A DNA stretch of 64,000 nt from Oegoconia quadripuncta (GCA_949316235.1 OX438753.1:22066801-22130800); one strand, 5' to 3'. Positions 31,373 to 43,083 are shown, counted from the first letter of the stretch. The notes: generated by a model from the letters alone, not told the origin. Made by a program: numbers and translations.

Positions 31373-31631
31373 ATTGAATAAATTAGTATTCATAATAAAT
31401 AATGACATTGACACTTACTTAATAATAATAAGAATCTAGCGACATTAATATTATTGGAATTTTGCTGATATAAATAATATATAAACTAATGTAAATCTTT
31501 TAGACATTGCTACGCCAAATTGAGGTTTATGTTTGATGCCTCAATACTAAGTCAGATCATTATTACGAGTGCAATAAATGATTGAAATTGAAATAAGCAA
31601 AAATTTTTTTGTTTTTTCTCTTATAATTTTA

Positions 31632-31940
31632 TTTGACCTCAATCACACCTGATGATAAGTGAAGATAAGGTCGAAGGTAGAAGCGTACTGACCCGGAAAC
31701 CCCAACACATTTGGGGGACTGGCTATCTTATCTTTGACAACCGGAATACAACAATGCTATTAACATTGCTGCTTGGCGGCAGATTTAAATAAGATGGTGG
31801 TCTAGGCTAGCCAGGCGGACATTTATAATGCCCTACCACCAACCAAACCGAGTACTTAAACATGTACCCCGCTGGAGATCGAACCCGCGACCTCCGAATC
31901 GTAAACCCAATGTTGTTTACATTGAGCCACGGAGGCGGTT
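31632..31940 (-). repeat. SINE-A, missing the poly-A end
   Basis: Starts at 'gacctcaatcacacctgatg' on plus; head intact at 31940. Carries an extra 'ctagg' near 31803. Confidence 0.88.
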
Positions 31941-33068
31941 ATTTATAAAATTGTAATTGTTTTACGTGGATAATGTATTATAAGGAAGATTATGCCCCTT
32001 TACAGCAGCAACTTCTTTATATTTATGGAAAATTTCATCGAGGGCAAATATCACGACTCAATTAACTATTTATAAAAAATATAAAGTGCAAAGCCACTTC
32101 AAAATATAACATTTAAGGCAAATAAACCCATCCAAGAAGTGCCCGCGGCAGACATTACTTACTTTTGCTAACACTAACAGCAATGCGATGGCCCCATGAG
32201 TACCCACGTGTGCACGGAAAATACATACACTGTTATAAAAGTGGCGACACTAGAACCGGTACTAATTTATTAAAATGACAGAATGCTTGCATTGTTTTAT
32301 GATCAGAGGATTACTGTTTATATGAGCAGTATCTAAATAGGTACCCATAATATAAAGCTAGGTTTCTAAATGCATAAAGATAACGATAAAACATATTACG
32401 TGTTTATCTTACTTTTATGACATGTATTTATTTCAAATAAATTGTGTTGTATTTGTAAATCCTGGTTAATAAATAAGATGTTTTGATAAATTTGAATATG
32501 AATGTTTATGTGGCGGCATGATCTATGTGTGGGGGAAACGCGGGCGTTGCTAGCGACCGGGACGCGCCAGCCTTTCGTGGTATAGGGCGACTCGGGCAAT
32601 TGCGATATTATGTTAAGCCACTAAACGCGAATAGGATATCCGTTTGACACCAGGATTTAATAGAACGAGGAAATGGTCTGCCACTACAGACCACTTGATG
32701 GCAGAATGGAGGCAATGACAGAAACCTTATATGCTTATCGGAGAAGGGTAAACATTTGCACAGGCCCTCATGCCATCCAGTCTGTGATATTCAGTCGGAG
32801 TAGTCTACAATCCCTCCTGCTCGTATTCAATGATCAACTTCTTATCAAGTAACGACTCACCGAATCCTTCCACTCGTCGGAGATAATAGTAATCAAAGTC
32901 ACCTATGCTCGTTGATGTGCTAAGTGGTGGACCTTCTCTTTTGACGGCCGGTAGCAAACGATACCAGCGCCACTTCGTTCACTTCTTGTAGCAAACCGCG
33001 TACCATGACAGTCATTCGACGGTCCAAATTATAAATTTCGTCGCTAATTTATCGCTATCTACGACATA
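31941..33068. other. Unassigned; MITE-E0 scrap at 32018-32095
   Basis: 32018-32095 matches the middle of MITE-E0. 32500-32600 is GC-rich without homology I recognise. No gene supported. Confidence 0.4.
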
Positions 33069-33190
33069 TACAGAGTGAATTTGAATTCGTGTAATTCCTG
33101 TTACAACTTTCCCCAAAGAACTATAGCCGAATTCGATTGAAAAATTTTCGATTACCCATACGAAGTAACCATTCTGCAACCACCTTTAGT

Positions 33191-34055
33191 CATGGACTTA
33201 TTATTTAAACAGGACTGATAACTATCAAAAGAATCATTTAGGAAAATGATCACTATGTCAACGCAATAAGGTATTAAATTGGATGCACCATACACAAAGG
33301 CAAATCCGAGCCGAGAGAGATAGAAATAACGGAGGCCGTGTGTCTCGTTCTTACATCTTGCCAGCAAAAAAACAGTTTTGGCTACTCAAACATTCCATTG
33401 AAACACTTATATTTTTATGTTATTTTAACAATTATAAATAAACAAATAACATTCGCATTAATTTCTTTTCATATATTCTTAAATCAAACAGAAAACATAC
33501 ATTTTTATTTCGATTTTGTTATTTTTATGGTAACCCTGAAAAGCATGTCATGTCATGGCGGTTCGGTGTGATTTTGAATTTTCTTTGCATTAAAAGTTTT
33601 TTAAAGTATTTGTTATATTATAACAAGTAAAAGGAGTAAAATGGTGAAAAAGTGTTGCGTTTATACTTGCCCAAGTGAATCCTATGGTGGTTGCAACATA
33701 TCTTTCCACAGGTAAGCTAAAAATAATATTTTTGTAAATCAAAGAAGTAGGATGCCCATGAATTCTTGAAATGAGTCGAAATATGTGAAATATGTGTGAT
33801 TGATTAGGGTCCTGACTGTTGTACTATTATTGCAGTTTCCCAAAAAATTAAGAAATGCGAAATAAATAGCTCACGCCGGCTAATGTCAAAACGCCAAAGT
33901 TTTTTGACAAATATTTTATTACAACATTTGTCCCAAGTAACAAATATATTGTGGTCACCCTGTTAGACAGAGACAAACGGCCTCTACGTTACACATCCTG
34001 CTCGGCTCGTTTTTCAGCGGCGAGTACTCAGTCCTGTTTAAATAATAAGTCCATG
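33191..34055 (+). mobile_element. P-element-type DNA transposon, internally deleted
   Basis: Perfect 28-bp terminal inverted repeats (33191-33218 starting 'catggacttattattt', and 34028-34055), with further imperfect subterminal inverted similarity around 'aacggaggccgtgtgtctc' and 'gacaaacggcctctacg'. The flanking 8-bp direct repeat CCTTTAGT (33183-33190 and 34056-34063) occurs once in uninterrupted MITE-T copies, proving the target duplication. A THAP-domain exon lies inside. CATG-type ends, 8-bp duplication and a THAP exon are together characteristic of the P superfamily. At 865 bp it lacks the transposase catalytic part, so it is non-autonomous. Confidence 0.85.
33641..33875 (+). pseudogene. 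THAP-domain N-terminus of a P-type transposase, decayed
   Basis: Exon 1 (33641-33711) encodes MVKKCCVYTCPSES and continues to SFH at a GTAAG donor. This matches the start of THAP zinc fingers: Cys pair spaced four apart, then F-H before the F-P motif. The intron is 33712-33835 (ends TTGCAG). Exon 2 resumes with F-P-K-N, then a stop (849-851 of 33k), E-M-R-N-K and a second stop (33867-33869) exactly where THAP domains have the invariant Trp. TAG there is one change from TGG. The final Cys and His of the C2CH site are not found before the inverted repeat. THAP domains bind the transposon ends. An independent host THAP gene is possible but less likely inside terminal repeats. Confidence 0.75.
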
Positions 34056-34180
34056 CCTTTAGTATGGAAGTCCAATAATATTCGGCTGAAGTCGGCTGTG
34101 GTTCCCTGGGGAAAGTTGTTCGTAACCAAGAATGGAATCACCAGTTAATGGGAATTACACAAATTCAAATTCATTTCCAG

Positions 34181-34744
34181 TTGACTGATCGACTTTGGAT
34201 ACTGGTGTCGCCATCTATTAGTAATTAATTCATTATTTCTCTAATGTCTCACGTTTTCCTTATCCCTTTCTAACGTGCACATAACGCGCCGTGAGTAAAG
34301 TGAACGGCAATATTACAATGGCGCATCGATCGCGCCAATCATAAATCGGCAATCGAAGAAAGCTTCCCGTTTTTGCCGCCGATTCGCTGTGTCACTACAA
34401 AATTTGCATTGCGCAAGTAACGGTCCCAAAAATTTGGATATAAGCAATTGTGCTAAATCCTCGCGTTTCCGCTTTCTTTTATGGTCGTGCCTTGATTGAC
34501 TGACCCTCGTGAGTGTCTCTGAGGAATTGTGAAAAACAGGAGCTCCTGGTGACTTTAGTGCTGAGTGAGGTGAGGGCGGGCGTGAGCTGGACTGTCTGCA
34601 GGCTTGGACACTTATCGAGGTTTGTGCACGTTCATCTCCCTAGTTTCCTAACCGTAATTCATTCGTGAGACATTCTATTTAATTACTATTTTACGCAAGT
34701 AATTTTTCTATACCCGCCGGGGGTTGGAAGACCATTGGCGTGAC
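34181..34744. other. Unassigned single-copy-looking DNA, possible promoter/5' exon
   Basis: 34240-34660 has more CpG than its surroundings, no repeat match, and 'gctgagtgaggtgagggcgg', a possible splice donor (GAG/GTGAGG). No coding frame. Confidence 0.3.
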
Positions 34745-35400
34745 CAGATACAATACAATAATTATTACCATACAATGCAATACAATACAAATACACTTTA
34801 TTGTACAAAAGGAGAACATACATTTTACAAAGCACAATACTGAAAAGAGTACAATTAGGCGGCATTATCACTAAAAGCGATCTCTTCCAGGCGACCTTTG
34901 GTTGTATGAGTATAACTTTATAGAACAGGCAGGTTGTGCAAAATACGGATGCAGATATGAAATACCTACATAATCAATTACTTATTTAATAAACAAAAAC
35001 TAAAACCATACATTTATACATATATATTATATACATAAATGGCTATATATATACATATAGATGGATACCACATACATAACAAAAATAATACATACAGAAT
35101 TTGTAAAGCAAAATTACTAATTAATGATGACCAGTAAAAAAAATAATAATAATAAAGAGAAAGAGTAGATTAAAGGATTAAAAAAGCTCTTTAACTCCTG
35201 CCTTGAAAACATTCAAAGAATGAGCACGTTTGATGGATTCAGGTAGAGAGTTCCACAGACGGATGGCCTGCAAAGTAAAAGACTGACTAAAAAAATTTGG
35301 ATGTGTTGGGTGGAACAATAAGCTGTAGATTATTATTGGTGTATGACACAGGGGTATTCAATAGTTGGTTCATTATTGAAGACACAATGTCCACCCAAAT
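34745..35400 (-). pseudogene. LINE-F: ORF2 C-terminus and full 3' end
   Basis: The minus strand encodes 'SQSFTLQAIRLWNSLPES' and 'LNVFKAGVKELF' before a stop near 35177. This is the closing motif of CR1/Jockey-group reverse transcriptase ORFs. A 3' untranslated region of about 400 bp follows, with 'ggaagagatcgcttttagtg', then 'tacaataaagtgtatttg' and a (GTATT)n tail at 34745-34795. This copy links the tail-only copies at 426, 590 and 38580 to a coding LINE. Confidence 0.78.
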
Positions 35401-35826
35401 GTAGGTAGGTCATAAAGTTTTAATTTCGCATCGTACTCACGACGACGCGGGCATTTCGTTTGACGCACAGCCCTTATTTATTGCGTCATTTCATTAAACC
35501 TACTTCACTAAAGAATTTCTAATTATTTCCTTCTACGTCATAAAAGATTTATGGACCCTTAGATTATTTAGTTAATAAACTAATGGTAGATACACATTTT
35601 CTATAATATCACACGGGAGAATTAAAAGTACGTTATTACCCGTCTCCACACCAGGATCAGCAGAGGTTATGTATTGTGTAGTTGTGGTATTTAAACAATA
35701 ATAATAATAATATGTTTTTAGGAGAAAATGCACAGTGCGAACAACAGGTCATATCACTCAACCAATTTAATTGTTTCTAAATGTGACCTAATTATGAGCA
35801 CATTGCTTATTCTTCCTTGCAATAAT
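35401..35826. other. Unassigned
   Basis: No repeat or gene recognised. Confidence 0.35.
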
Positions 35827-35835
35827 ACTATTTTC

Positions 35836-36190
35836 CTTAGATTAATGATTGGTCTCCGCGCCGCTACGACTAGATACCGCACTATGAAGAAAAAACAGGT
35901 TCCTGAATGCGGCAACTCAATATTGTAGTGTGTAGATTTATACAGTACTTACTGATGGTATGTGATGCCAGTATCTTTCTTTGTTTTTTGTAGTATTGTT
36001 ATTACATAGTTTGACTACGCAAACCGGCATTTTGCTTCAGTCTTAAACCAAAATTTGAAAATTTGAAATTTGAACTTGTGGCGTGACTGGCGCGGGTACG
36101 CCGAATACGGCGTAGTATTTGTTGCCGCATTTTTCGAGTACGCCGACGGTATCTAGTCGTAGCGGCGCAGAGACCAATCATTAATCTATG
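35836..36190. mobile_element. MITE-M copy 2
   Basis: Same inverted ends as 8702-9034, with one mismatch at the right end, flanked by ACTATTTTC on both sides (35827-35835 and 36191-36199). The interior is highly similar to copy 1, including 'ggcgcgggtacgccgaatac'. An apparent ORF across its left end is incidental. Confidence 0.88.
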
Positions 36191-36519
36191 ACTATTTTCA
36201 TTACAAGCTTGTACGTATGCGCATAATTTTCAACAAATGTTATCGGCTCACAATGTATCCCTACTGCGCTGGACAGGCCTGAAGCAGAACAAAAGACCAT
36301 GATTATGACTGGTCCGCTTGCTAGATAGACACTCTTGTTTTGTTCCTTCACCTATCAGCGCGAATTGTACAATTACGTCACTACAATCGTTTCACTTTGT
36401 TCCCGCTTGATTTTCTCCGTGCCGTGAATTTGGACTGTTTGCTTTGGAAGTAACGACTTGGCAATCGACATCGCAATTGGCATCTTGCAAATACGAGCTT
36501 TCGAAAAAATATAACTATA
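36191..36519. other. Unassigned
   Basis: No feature supported. Confidence 0.35.
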
Positions 36520-36746
36520 CAGGGTGAATTTGATTATGAACAAATTTCCCCAAAAAACCATAGGCGAAATCCATCAAAAAATTGTTCGATTACCGTTACA
36601 AAATAAACCTTTCTGAAACCATCTTTAGTATATGGAAGTCCAAGAATTTTCGGCTAAACTCAGCTATAGTTCCTTGTGGAAAGTGGTTCGTAATCACGTG
36701 TGGAATCACTAGTAAACAAGAATTACAGTAATTAAATTTCACCCTG
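36520..36746. mobile_element. MITE-T, intact 227 bp
   Basis: Ends 'cagggtgaattt' and 'aaatttcaccctg', each flanked by TA (36518-36519 and 36747-36748), as for Tc1/mariner-mobilised MITEs. Reference copy. Confidence 0.85.
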
Positions 36747-36784
36747 TATTTGCGTACATAAAAATCACCGGACAGCAAATTTTG

Positions 36785-36945
36785 TATTTTGCGGGCGCCA
36801 TGTTGGATTAATTGTATCCTCTGAAACTCTAGGGATCAAGACGAACCTATCGACACCTTGCACTTCAAAATCGGTCAAGTCCCTCAGGCAGCAGGACGTA
36901 TCACAGAAATCTACATATACATACACTCGGAAAACATTCCCTTAC
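36785..36945. repeat. Dispersed repeat ('gtcaagccgtttagg' family)
   Basis: 'gggcgccatgttggattaat', 'gatcaagacgaacctatcg', 'gcaggacgtatcacag'. Confidence 0.55.
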
Positions 36946-37077
36946 TTTTTGGGGCTATCGGGTAAAAAGCGTTATCATATTGGTTTAGCCACAAACAGAC
37001 GCACAGATATAGGTTTAATATTTACGACACCCCTCTTTGGTTTGGCTGTTAAAAAGTCGTAATTGACATTACCTGTT

Positions 37078-37332
37078 TAGACGACCTGTTTTGGTGTAGT
37101 GGTTAGCAACTCTGACCACTATACCAAAAGGTTGCGGGTTAGAATCCCGCTAGGGGCATATGTTTGTGTGATGAATACGTACATGTGTACCCGAGTTATG
37201 GATGTTTTCATTTAGAATAAGTATTTATTTACAAAAAAATGTATTTATGTAGTATATCAACCATCTGGTATCCACAACACAAGCCTGGAACTAGATGGCG
37301 CTGTGTGTATGTGTAATATTTATTTATTATTA
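37078..37332 (+). repeat. SINE-B, nearly full
   Basis: Head with 'ttttggtgtagtggttagc'; B box altered to 'gcgggttagaatccc', which should weaken Pol III binding. Confidence 0.85.
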
Positions 37333-38898
37333 TTTATTATTATTACCTGCATTGGGTTCGTGTGGACTTTTGCTTAAGCATATTAATCTGTATCCTCAGG
37401 TTCTATTTTGTTGGTCCACTTAAGTAATGAGATCAACGTCAAGTAAGACGTCATTTTCATACTGCAACGTGTATAGGACTGATATATTGTAACGTGACGG
37501 TATTGCGTCTCGTTGGTGATTTTAGTTAGTAATCTTTTTGTTCTTTTTCCTTTTCGTTTCTCTATATTTAAATTCAAATTCCTATTTCGAACTCAGACGG
37601 CCGAACAAAACAACGTCATTATATTTTCAACAGTTCTAAAGCTCGGACGTTTCTGTCAAAATATTATATTATAACCCTATTCTATTATATTTCCGCTGAG
37701 TGCGCTGGAGCTTCCAGTATCATAAAATTCATTATCATTTGTAAAGGCATTGTTTTATAACGTGAGTGTTTTGTAGTGTTTATTGTGTTCGGTTTCTATT
37801 CCAAATTCTTATGCGTTTTATTCAATCTATCTTTTATGTTCTTATTCAGTGTTTTTATACCTTTTTCAGAGTGCCTTTTTATTACAATACAATATTCAAG
37901 TCTTCCTGTTTCTATTATTTATTGCGGCCTACTCCTGAGCAATCAGTTGGAAGCCTGGTTTAGGAGTAGTGCCACAATATATTGAGAATGTCTACCAAAA
38001 CCGTGGCGTAACTCCTTTACGAGCGGTCTGTCCATCCGTCGACCTCGATAAAAGAATTCTCCCTGTGCTATACCAGAGCTATAGCACAGCGTATCTTTTA
38101 GAATAGTGGATCGACTCAATGGTTGGCTTTGCTCAATAGTTCGGGAAGCTTCGGAGGTGGGAATTGGGAAGCACGTCTTGATTCGCGTTTGCGATTTTTA
38201 GGGTTGTCAACTTGTCACATAGTGCAGACTTCGTGTTGATATAACAAACAAACAAAATATTCTTTATTGTACCACAATAAGAAGCATGTTACGAGTGCAA
38301 CTACCCGGAACCCAGTGTTAACAGTGTATCAATACATTGACTTTCGCAACTAATTTCGGGAATCATTTGTGTAAGTGCAGACAAGACAGTTACGGTGACC
38401 GTGGGACATTTTGCGGGTCGTCGGAGTGCCTTTTGTACTCCGATCGTGGTAGAGAAAGGACATTAGTTTAAGTTTTTCATATATAAGTTCTGTAATACTG
38501 AAATAAATATATATTTCATGTAAAAGTTTAGTATTTAAAAAGCCTATCCGACGCCTGCATCTCGTAATTAGCATAACAACGATAAATAAGAAAAAGGGGA
38601 TAGTACAATTTGGCGGCCTTATCACTAAAAGCGATCTCTTCCAGGCACCTTTGGGTTAGGAAGCATTACGCACATGATATAAAAAAAAAACTGGCCGAGT
38701 GCGTGTCGGACTTCGCACATTTAGGGTTCCTTATCAAATGTAGAATTTTAGAATATAAGTCGTCTGTGCAAGCTACGAGTTTAACCGCATAACTAAGTTG
38801 GTTTGTAATAGAAAAATTCAGATTTATCAATATATTGGTATTTGTTGGTAAAATATACTTAATAATAAAGATTATCACCAAATTTTAAGTTCATATGT
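37333..38898. other. Mostly unassigned, several LINE scraps
   Basis: 38240-38300 is a LINE tail in reverse ('tattctttattgtaccac'). 38585-38660 has the LINE-F 'cactaaaagcgatctcttcc' block. 38688-38735 begins a widespread 'ggccgagtgcgtgtcggac' repeat. 37333-38230 shows no repeat or gene I can support. Confidence 0.4.
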
Positions 38899-39180
38899 CA
38901 ATGACCTATTTGGTGTAGTGGTTAGAAACTCTGCTGCTATACCAAAAGGTCGCGGGTTCGAATCCCGCTAAGGGCATATATATATATGTTTGTACGATGA
39001 ATACAGACATGTGTTCCCGAGTTATGGATGTTTTTCATTTATATATGTATTTATTAAAAAAAAATGTATTTGTGTAGTCTATCAACCATCTGGTATCTAT
39101 AATACAAGCCTAGTTGCTTAGTGTGGAACTAGATGGCGCTGTGTGTATGTGCAAAGATATTTATTTATTTATTATTTATA
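38899..39180 (+). repeat. SINE-B, full length
   Basis: All blocks present; B box 'gcgggttcgaatcccgc' intact; TATTTATT tail. Confidence 0.88.
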
Positions 39181-39210
39181 TGCCATTCGTTTTTTTGTGG
39201 TAAAAAAACT

Positions 39211-39777
39211 CTTCCGGTATAAGTAGGTAACACAATATATTTTGAACATCTAATATCTGTCAAAAAAAATATAGCATCATTTAGGAAAAATAGTGATAAA
39301 CATGATGTCAATACAAGAAATAAAGATAAACTTGCAGGTCACATAAGTCGCCTCCACAAAGTCAGTAATTCATTCAAAGGGTATGTATACGCTTTTTTAA
39401 TAAGCTTCCTGTTGATATTCAAAATCTTCCTTTCAATAAATTTAAAGATACTATAAAACAGAAACTTATTAAGAAAGCATGTTATAAAATATCAGATTAT
39501 TTAGATGATAAACATTCATGGACATGAACAGCCCGCTCGCATAACCAGGCTATTTCACAATTAATAATGAAATATTATATGATAATATAATAATTAATAA
39601 TTTTGTAACATAAAAACCTTTTTTTTAAAAAAGAGCAACCTCTCGAGTTTCTTGCTTGTTCTTCTCAGGAGAAAAGTGGCTTTTGAACAAGCAGTAGCTA
39701 AAAAATGTAAAATCTGACTATTTTAAGTGTACCCTGTGTACCTACAAAATAAAGCATTTTTTGATTTGATTTGATTG
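39211..39777 (+). repeat. LINE-C 3' end, best copy
   Basis: 567 bp ending in (TTTGA)n at 39757-39777. The coding remainder ends in a 'KISDYLDD'-type stretch around 39500 on the plus strand, the very C-terminus of a LINE ORF. 'gagcaacctctcgagtttct' and 'tgtaccctgtgtacc' lie in the untranslated part. Confidence 0.75.
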
Positions 39778-40179
39778 CAAATAAGACTCAACCCTAGGGT
39801 TTAAGGGAAGATTAAAGTTACGTTACTGATAGTTTTACACTGTGGCCACAGTCCATGGCATACCATAGCGCATATTTATAGACACGCTACCTCATTTCAT
39901 TCGGGCTCACTTGGTTTCCCCCTCACCTCAACTGGAACACAATGACCTAAAAATAGCCCCTCAAATTTTACAACGAACAGGAAATAAGGTGCATTGATTC
40001 ATGTCCTTTGAGAAAGTTAAACTACGGAGGTCGAGAACAGTGGAATCAGATTATCACGTCGTCATTCATATTGTTCTATTATATAGATGTACCTATTTCT
40101 ATCGCACAATTTTTTACATATAATACATAGCATATAATACAATACATTATGTCTTTAGCTGTATGTATGTCAATATACC
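39778..40179. other. Unassigned
   Basis: No feature recognised. Confidence 0.35.
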
Positions 40180-40358
40180 TTTCTTGATTGTAAATGATTT
40201 ATTGAAAAGAGACAAACCCTCTGAGTTTCTCGCTAGCTCTTCTCAGTAGTGGTCGCGTTCCGAGCTAGTGGTAGTCTAAAAAACAAATGACGTTCATAAG
40301 TGCATATTGTATTGCCTACATGAATAAATGATTTTCATTTCATTTCATTTCATTTCAT
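40180..40358 (+). repeat. LINE-D 3' end with (TTTCA)n tail
   Basis: 'gagtttctcgctagctcttc', 'gcgttccgagctagtgg', then 'aatgattttcatttcatttc'. Plus-strand partner of 15383-15545. Confidence 0.75.
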
Positions 40359-40422
40359 ATACTTCGCAAAGTCAAAAAAGTAATCGAAAAATTTATAAAA
40401 TGTACCTACTTTCCGTTGAAAG

Positions 40423-40763
40423 TTTTTTTGGGTTAGCACTTCACCTCAATCACACTTGATGTTAAGTGAAGATGAGGCCGAAGGTGGAAGCGTATTGACC
40501 TGGGAACCCCGTCTTATTTGAGGGACTGGCTATCTTATTTCTATAACATCCGGAACACAACAATACAATTAACATTGCAGTTTGCCGGCAGACTTAGATA
40601 AGATGGTGGTAGCTAGCCAGGCGGACATTTAAAATGCCCTACCACCAGGTTGGTTAGTGGCACCAACCAATCCGAATACTAAACATGCACCCTCCTGGCG
40701 ATCGAACCCGCGACCGCCGATTTGTAAACTTTATGTTGTTTACATTGAGCCACTGCGGCCGTC
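40423..40763 (-). repeat. SINE-A, diverged full copy
   Basis: Older copy with many changes, head ending 'ccactgcggccgtcaa'. Carries a short extra segment 'aggttggttagtggcacc' near 40650. Confidence 0.82.
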
Positions 40764-41458
40764 AAACAACAAATAGCCCCTTTCTAAGTCTGTGACGACA
40801 AGTACAGACTCCCACACTTGGCCAGGCTTTTCTTTCTCGGAAACGAAATGACGTGACCTCTCTAAATACTCTAAAATTCAATCTGTGTGTCCCATTCTGT
40901 GAACTGAAGGGGTGTTAATGAAAATGCAAATGTCGTGTCGTATAGAGAAGTCCGGATTAGCACGACAAAGGCAGATCCGGCCAAGTAGCACCGGGAAAGA
41001 GAGCGTTCAAATAGTGGGAATGAAACAATTAAACTAACAAAATAAAGACTGATGTTACAAAGTTGCATTGATTAAATAGTATAAAAAATGTTTATTTCAG
41101 TAGGTACCTTAATAAAACAATCAATGAGGCATCGGGGGTCTCCTTTTAAGTATAAAATACATGTGTTAGGTGGCTCCGCTCTTCCGTAACTATGTCTTAT
41201 ATTTGTACAATTAAGGCTAAGGTGAAATAGGTTAATATTATGCTACTTATAAAATGTAAAAACTAATTTATGTATGTGTTTGTGCTATGAGTGTAATAGT
41301 AAAGTTATGTAAATACAAAAACAAATTCCTGTGTGAGAGACTGGAGTCTGAATGGGTTTGGATGGGTGTGTGTGTGTGTAGGGGGGGGAGGAAGTGATGT
41401 GATGTGTGTGTTGTGTAGGGGGGGTGATATGTGTGTGCGTGGGGAGGGAGGGTGATAC
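40764..41458. other. Unassigned; G/T-rich low complexity at 41330-41455
   Basis: Runs such as 'gtgtgtgtgtgtaggggggg' give a spurious His/Thr/Pro-rich minus-strand frame. No gene. Confidence 0.45.
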
Positions 41459-41530
41459 CCATAATACAAGTCTAGTTGCTTAGTGTGGAACTAGATGGCG
41501 CTGTGTGTGTGTCCAAAGATATTATTTATT
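41459..41530 (+). repeat. SINE-B, last 70 bp
   Basis: 'taatacaagtctagttgct' to 'atattatttatt'. Confidence 0.75.
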
Positions 41531-41945
41531 GTATACTGAGGGCCTCATAATCCTCCTTCGCCCTGGATCTGCCGTTGTTCAGAATTGGCTCTAAAACACC
41601 TGAAACGATTTCCATAAAATTTATGTAACAGATTATATCCTGCATTCATAATCATTACTCATACTCATTTATTTTTTCCATAGGCGTCTTCCGCGCACTT
41701 GGACACGTCCATTACAATATAATACAATAAATTAATTTTAAAGGTATACCTAATTAAATGTACAGGCGAAATGACATTAATTATTAACTAATATGAGGAT
41801 ACAAATAAAAGGATTATAAAATAATTTAGAGTAATGTAGTTGCTGTAAAGAGGCATTGTCAGTCTACATAATAAGTAGCTGCTGTAAATGGGCATTGTCA
41901 ATTTCCTTAAAGCTATGATAGATGCTATGTGGCGACATTGTCTTA
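41531..41945. other. Unassigned
   Basis: AT-rich, no feature recognised. Confidence 0.35.
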
Positions 41946-41947
41946 TA

Positions 41948-42210
41948 CAGGGTGTAACGGTTAAGTGTAGTCATATTTTAAGGGCTTGTTCTACCCATCA
42001 ATACGAACAACTTTTACTATGGGGGCAACTTCGAAATCGCGAAAAAAAAATCAGCTGTTTCATACATTGCATCGGGAGGTTATTGAAATTTTCTATGGAA
42101 CAGCTGATTTTTTTTTCGCGATTTCGAAGTTGCCCCCATAGTAAAAGTTGTTCGTATTGATGGGTAGAACAAGCCCTTAAAATATGACTACACTTAACCG
42201 TTACACGGTG
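41948..42210. mobile_element. Snap-back (fold-back) MITE, about 263 bp
   Basis: Two arms of about 112 bp, almost perfect complements, around a loop near 42061-42098. Ends 'cagggtgtaacggttaag' and its near-complement, flanked by TA (41946-41947 and 42211-42212). Arms include 'actatgggggcaacttcg' and 'aatcagctgttt'. The transcript would form one long hairpin. Mobilised presumably by a Tc1/mariner transposase. The 90-codon frame across it is incidental. Confidence 0.9.
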
Positions 42211-42658
42211 TATTTAAAAGTGATACAAAATACACGACTGAAGCCAGGCATCTCTATCTTCCAAGTAATCATGTATACTATAATAGGCTTTTCTAATAAG
42301 GGTACTTTTGATTTTATTTTCTAAATTGTCGTTGCGTGAACCATTACCATATTATAACGGACTAATTTTATCCCCAAAATTTAAGTAATTCCTGTTACAC
42401 TAATACTAGACAGGTGGAGCTGCGCGAGTGGAAACCAATGTAAAACATGTGGGAATGAAGGCTTGCCGCAGGCGGTCTGTATGTATGACATTTTCACAGC
42501 GTTTTGCCTTAAATTTAAGGCTTAATTTGTTGCAAAACGATATTAATTGGATCTACAACGGTATAAGTATATACTGGTGGCGTTGGCGTTGCGACAACAA
42601 CACGTTTAGGTAAATGGCTACATGATCAACCTATACAAATGTGTACGTCGTTTATATA
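42211..42658. other. Unassigned
   Basis: No feature supported. Confidence 0.35.
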
Positions 42659-43083
42659 TTGGGTCTTTACCTCTGAAATTGGAGTTTTTTTTCTTAGTTA
42701 ATCATATGTACCAATTCCTGCGATTTTCAAAGCTAATCCAAATTTGTTTTTTATTTGGAAAATCGAATGTTATTTCAAGGTTTCACATGAAATATTTTTT
42801 TAATTTCTGGGCCAAATCGCATAATAAAAAAAATTTGAACAGAGCTTTTTTCATGTGCTTCCCATAATCATTTCTTAGATCCGCTGAAACTTTTATAAAG
42901 CGGTTACTTTTAAAAATTAACGCTGTCTATACTTAACTTAATGTTATCCCATAATACAGACAAAGTTTAGCTAAATTTGGATTTGCCGTTCCCAAAAAAA
43001 AAAAATCAAAAATGTTCGTATGGAGAACACAGTCTTAATGAAATTCTTCATACAAAAAGCAAATTTCATAGGTAAGGACCTAA
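42659..43083. mobile_element. MITE-TF copy 1 (425 bp)
   Basis: Ends 'ttgggtctttacctctgaaa' and complement '...cataggtaaggacctaa', flanked by TA. Highly similar along its length to 62008-62429. The 81-codon frame it carries has no motif. Confidence 0.85.

Larger units (their letters stand above)
33071..34180. mobile_element. MITE-T copy interrupted by a P-type transposon
   Basis: Left end 'cagagtgaatttgaattc' after TA; right end 'gaattcaaattca'-type complement ending about 34180. Internal 'caactttccccaaagaac' (left) and its complement (right) agree with the 227-bp copy at 36520-36746. Nearly all extra length is the element at 33191-34055. Confidence 0.8.

Noticed and set aside
41268..41462. 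His/Thr/Pro-rich minus-strand ORF
   Set aside because: Produced by G/T-rich low-complexity DNA.
41888..42160. 90-codon ORF
   Set aside because: Runs through the fold-back MITE; both arms account for it.
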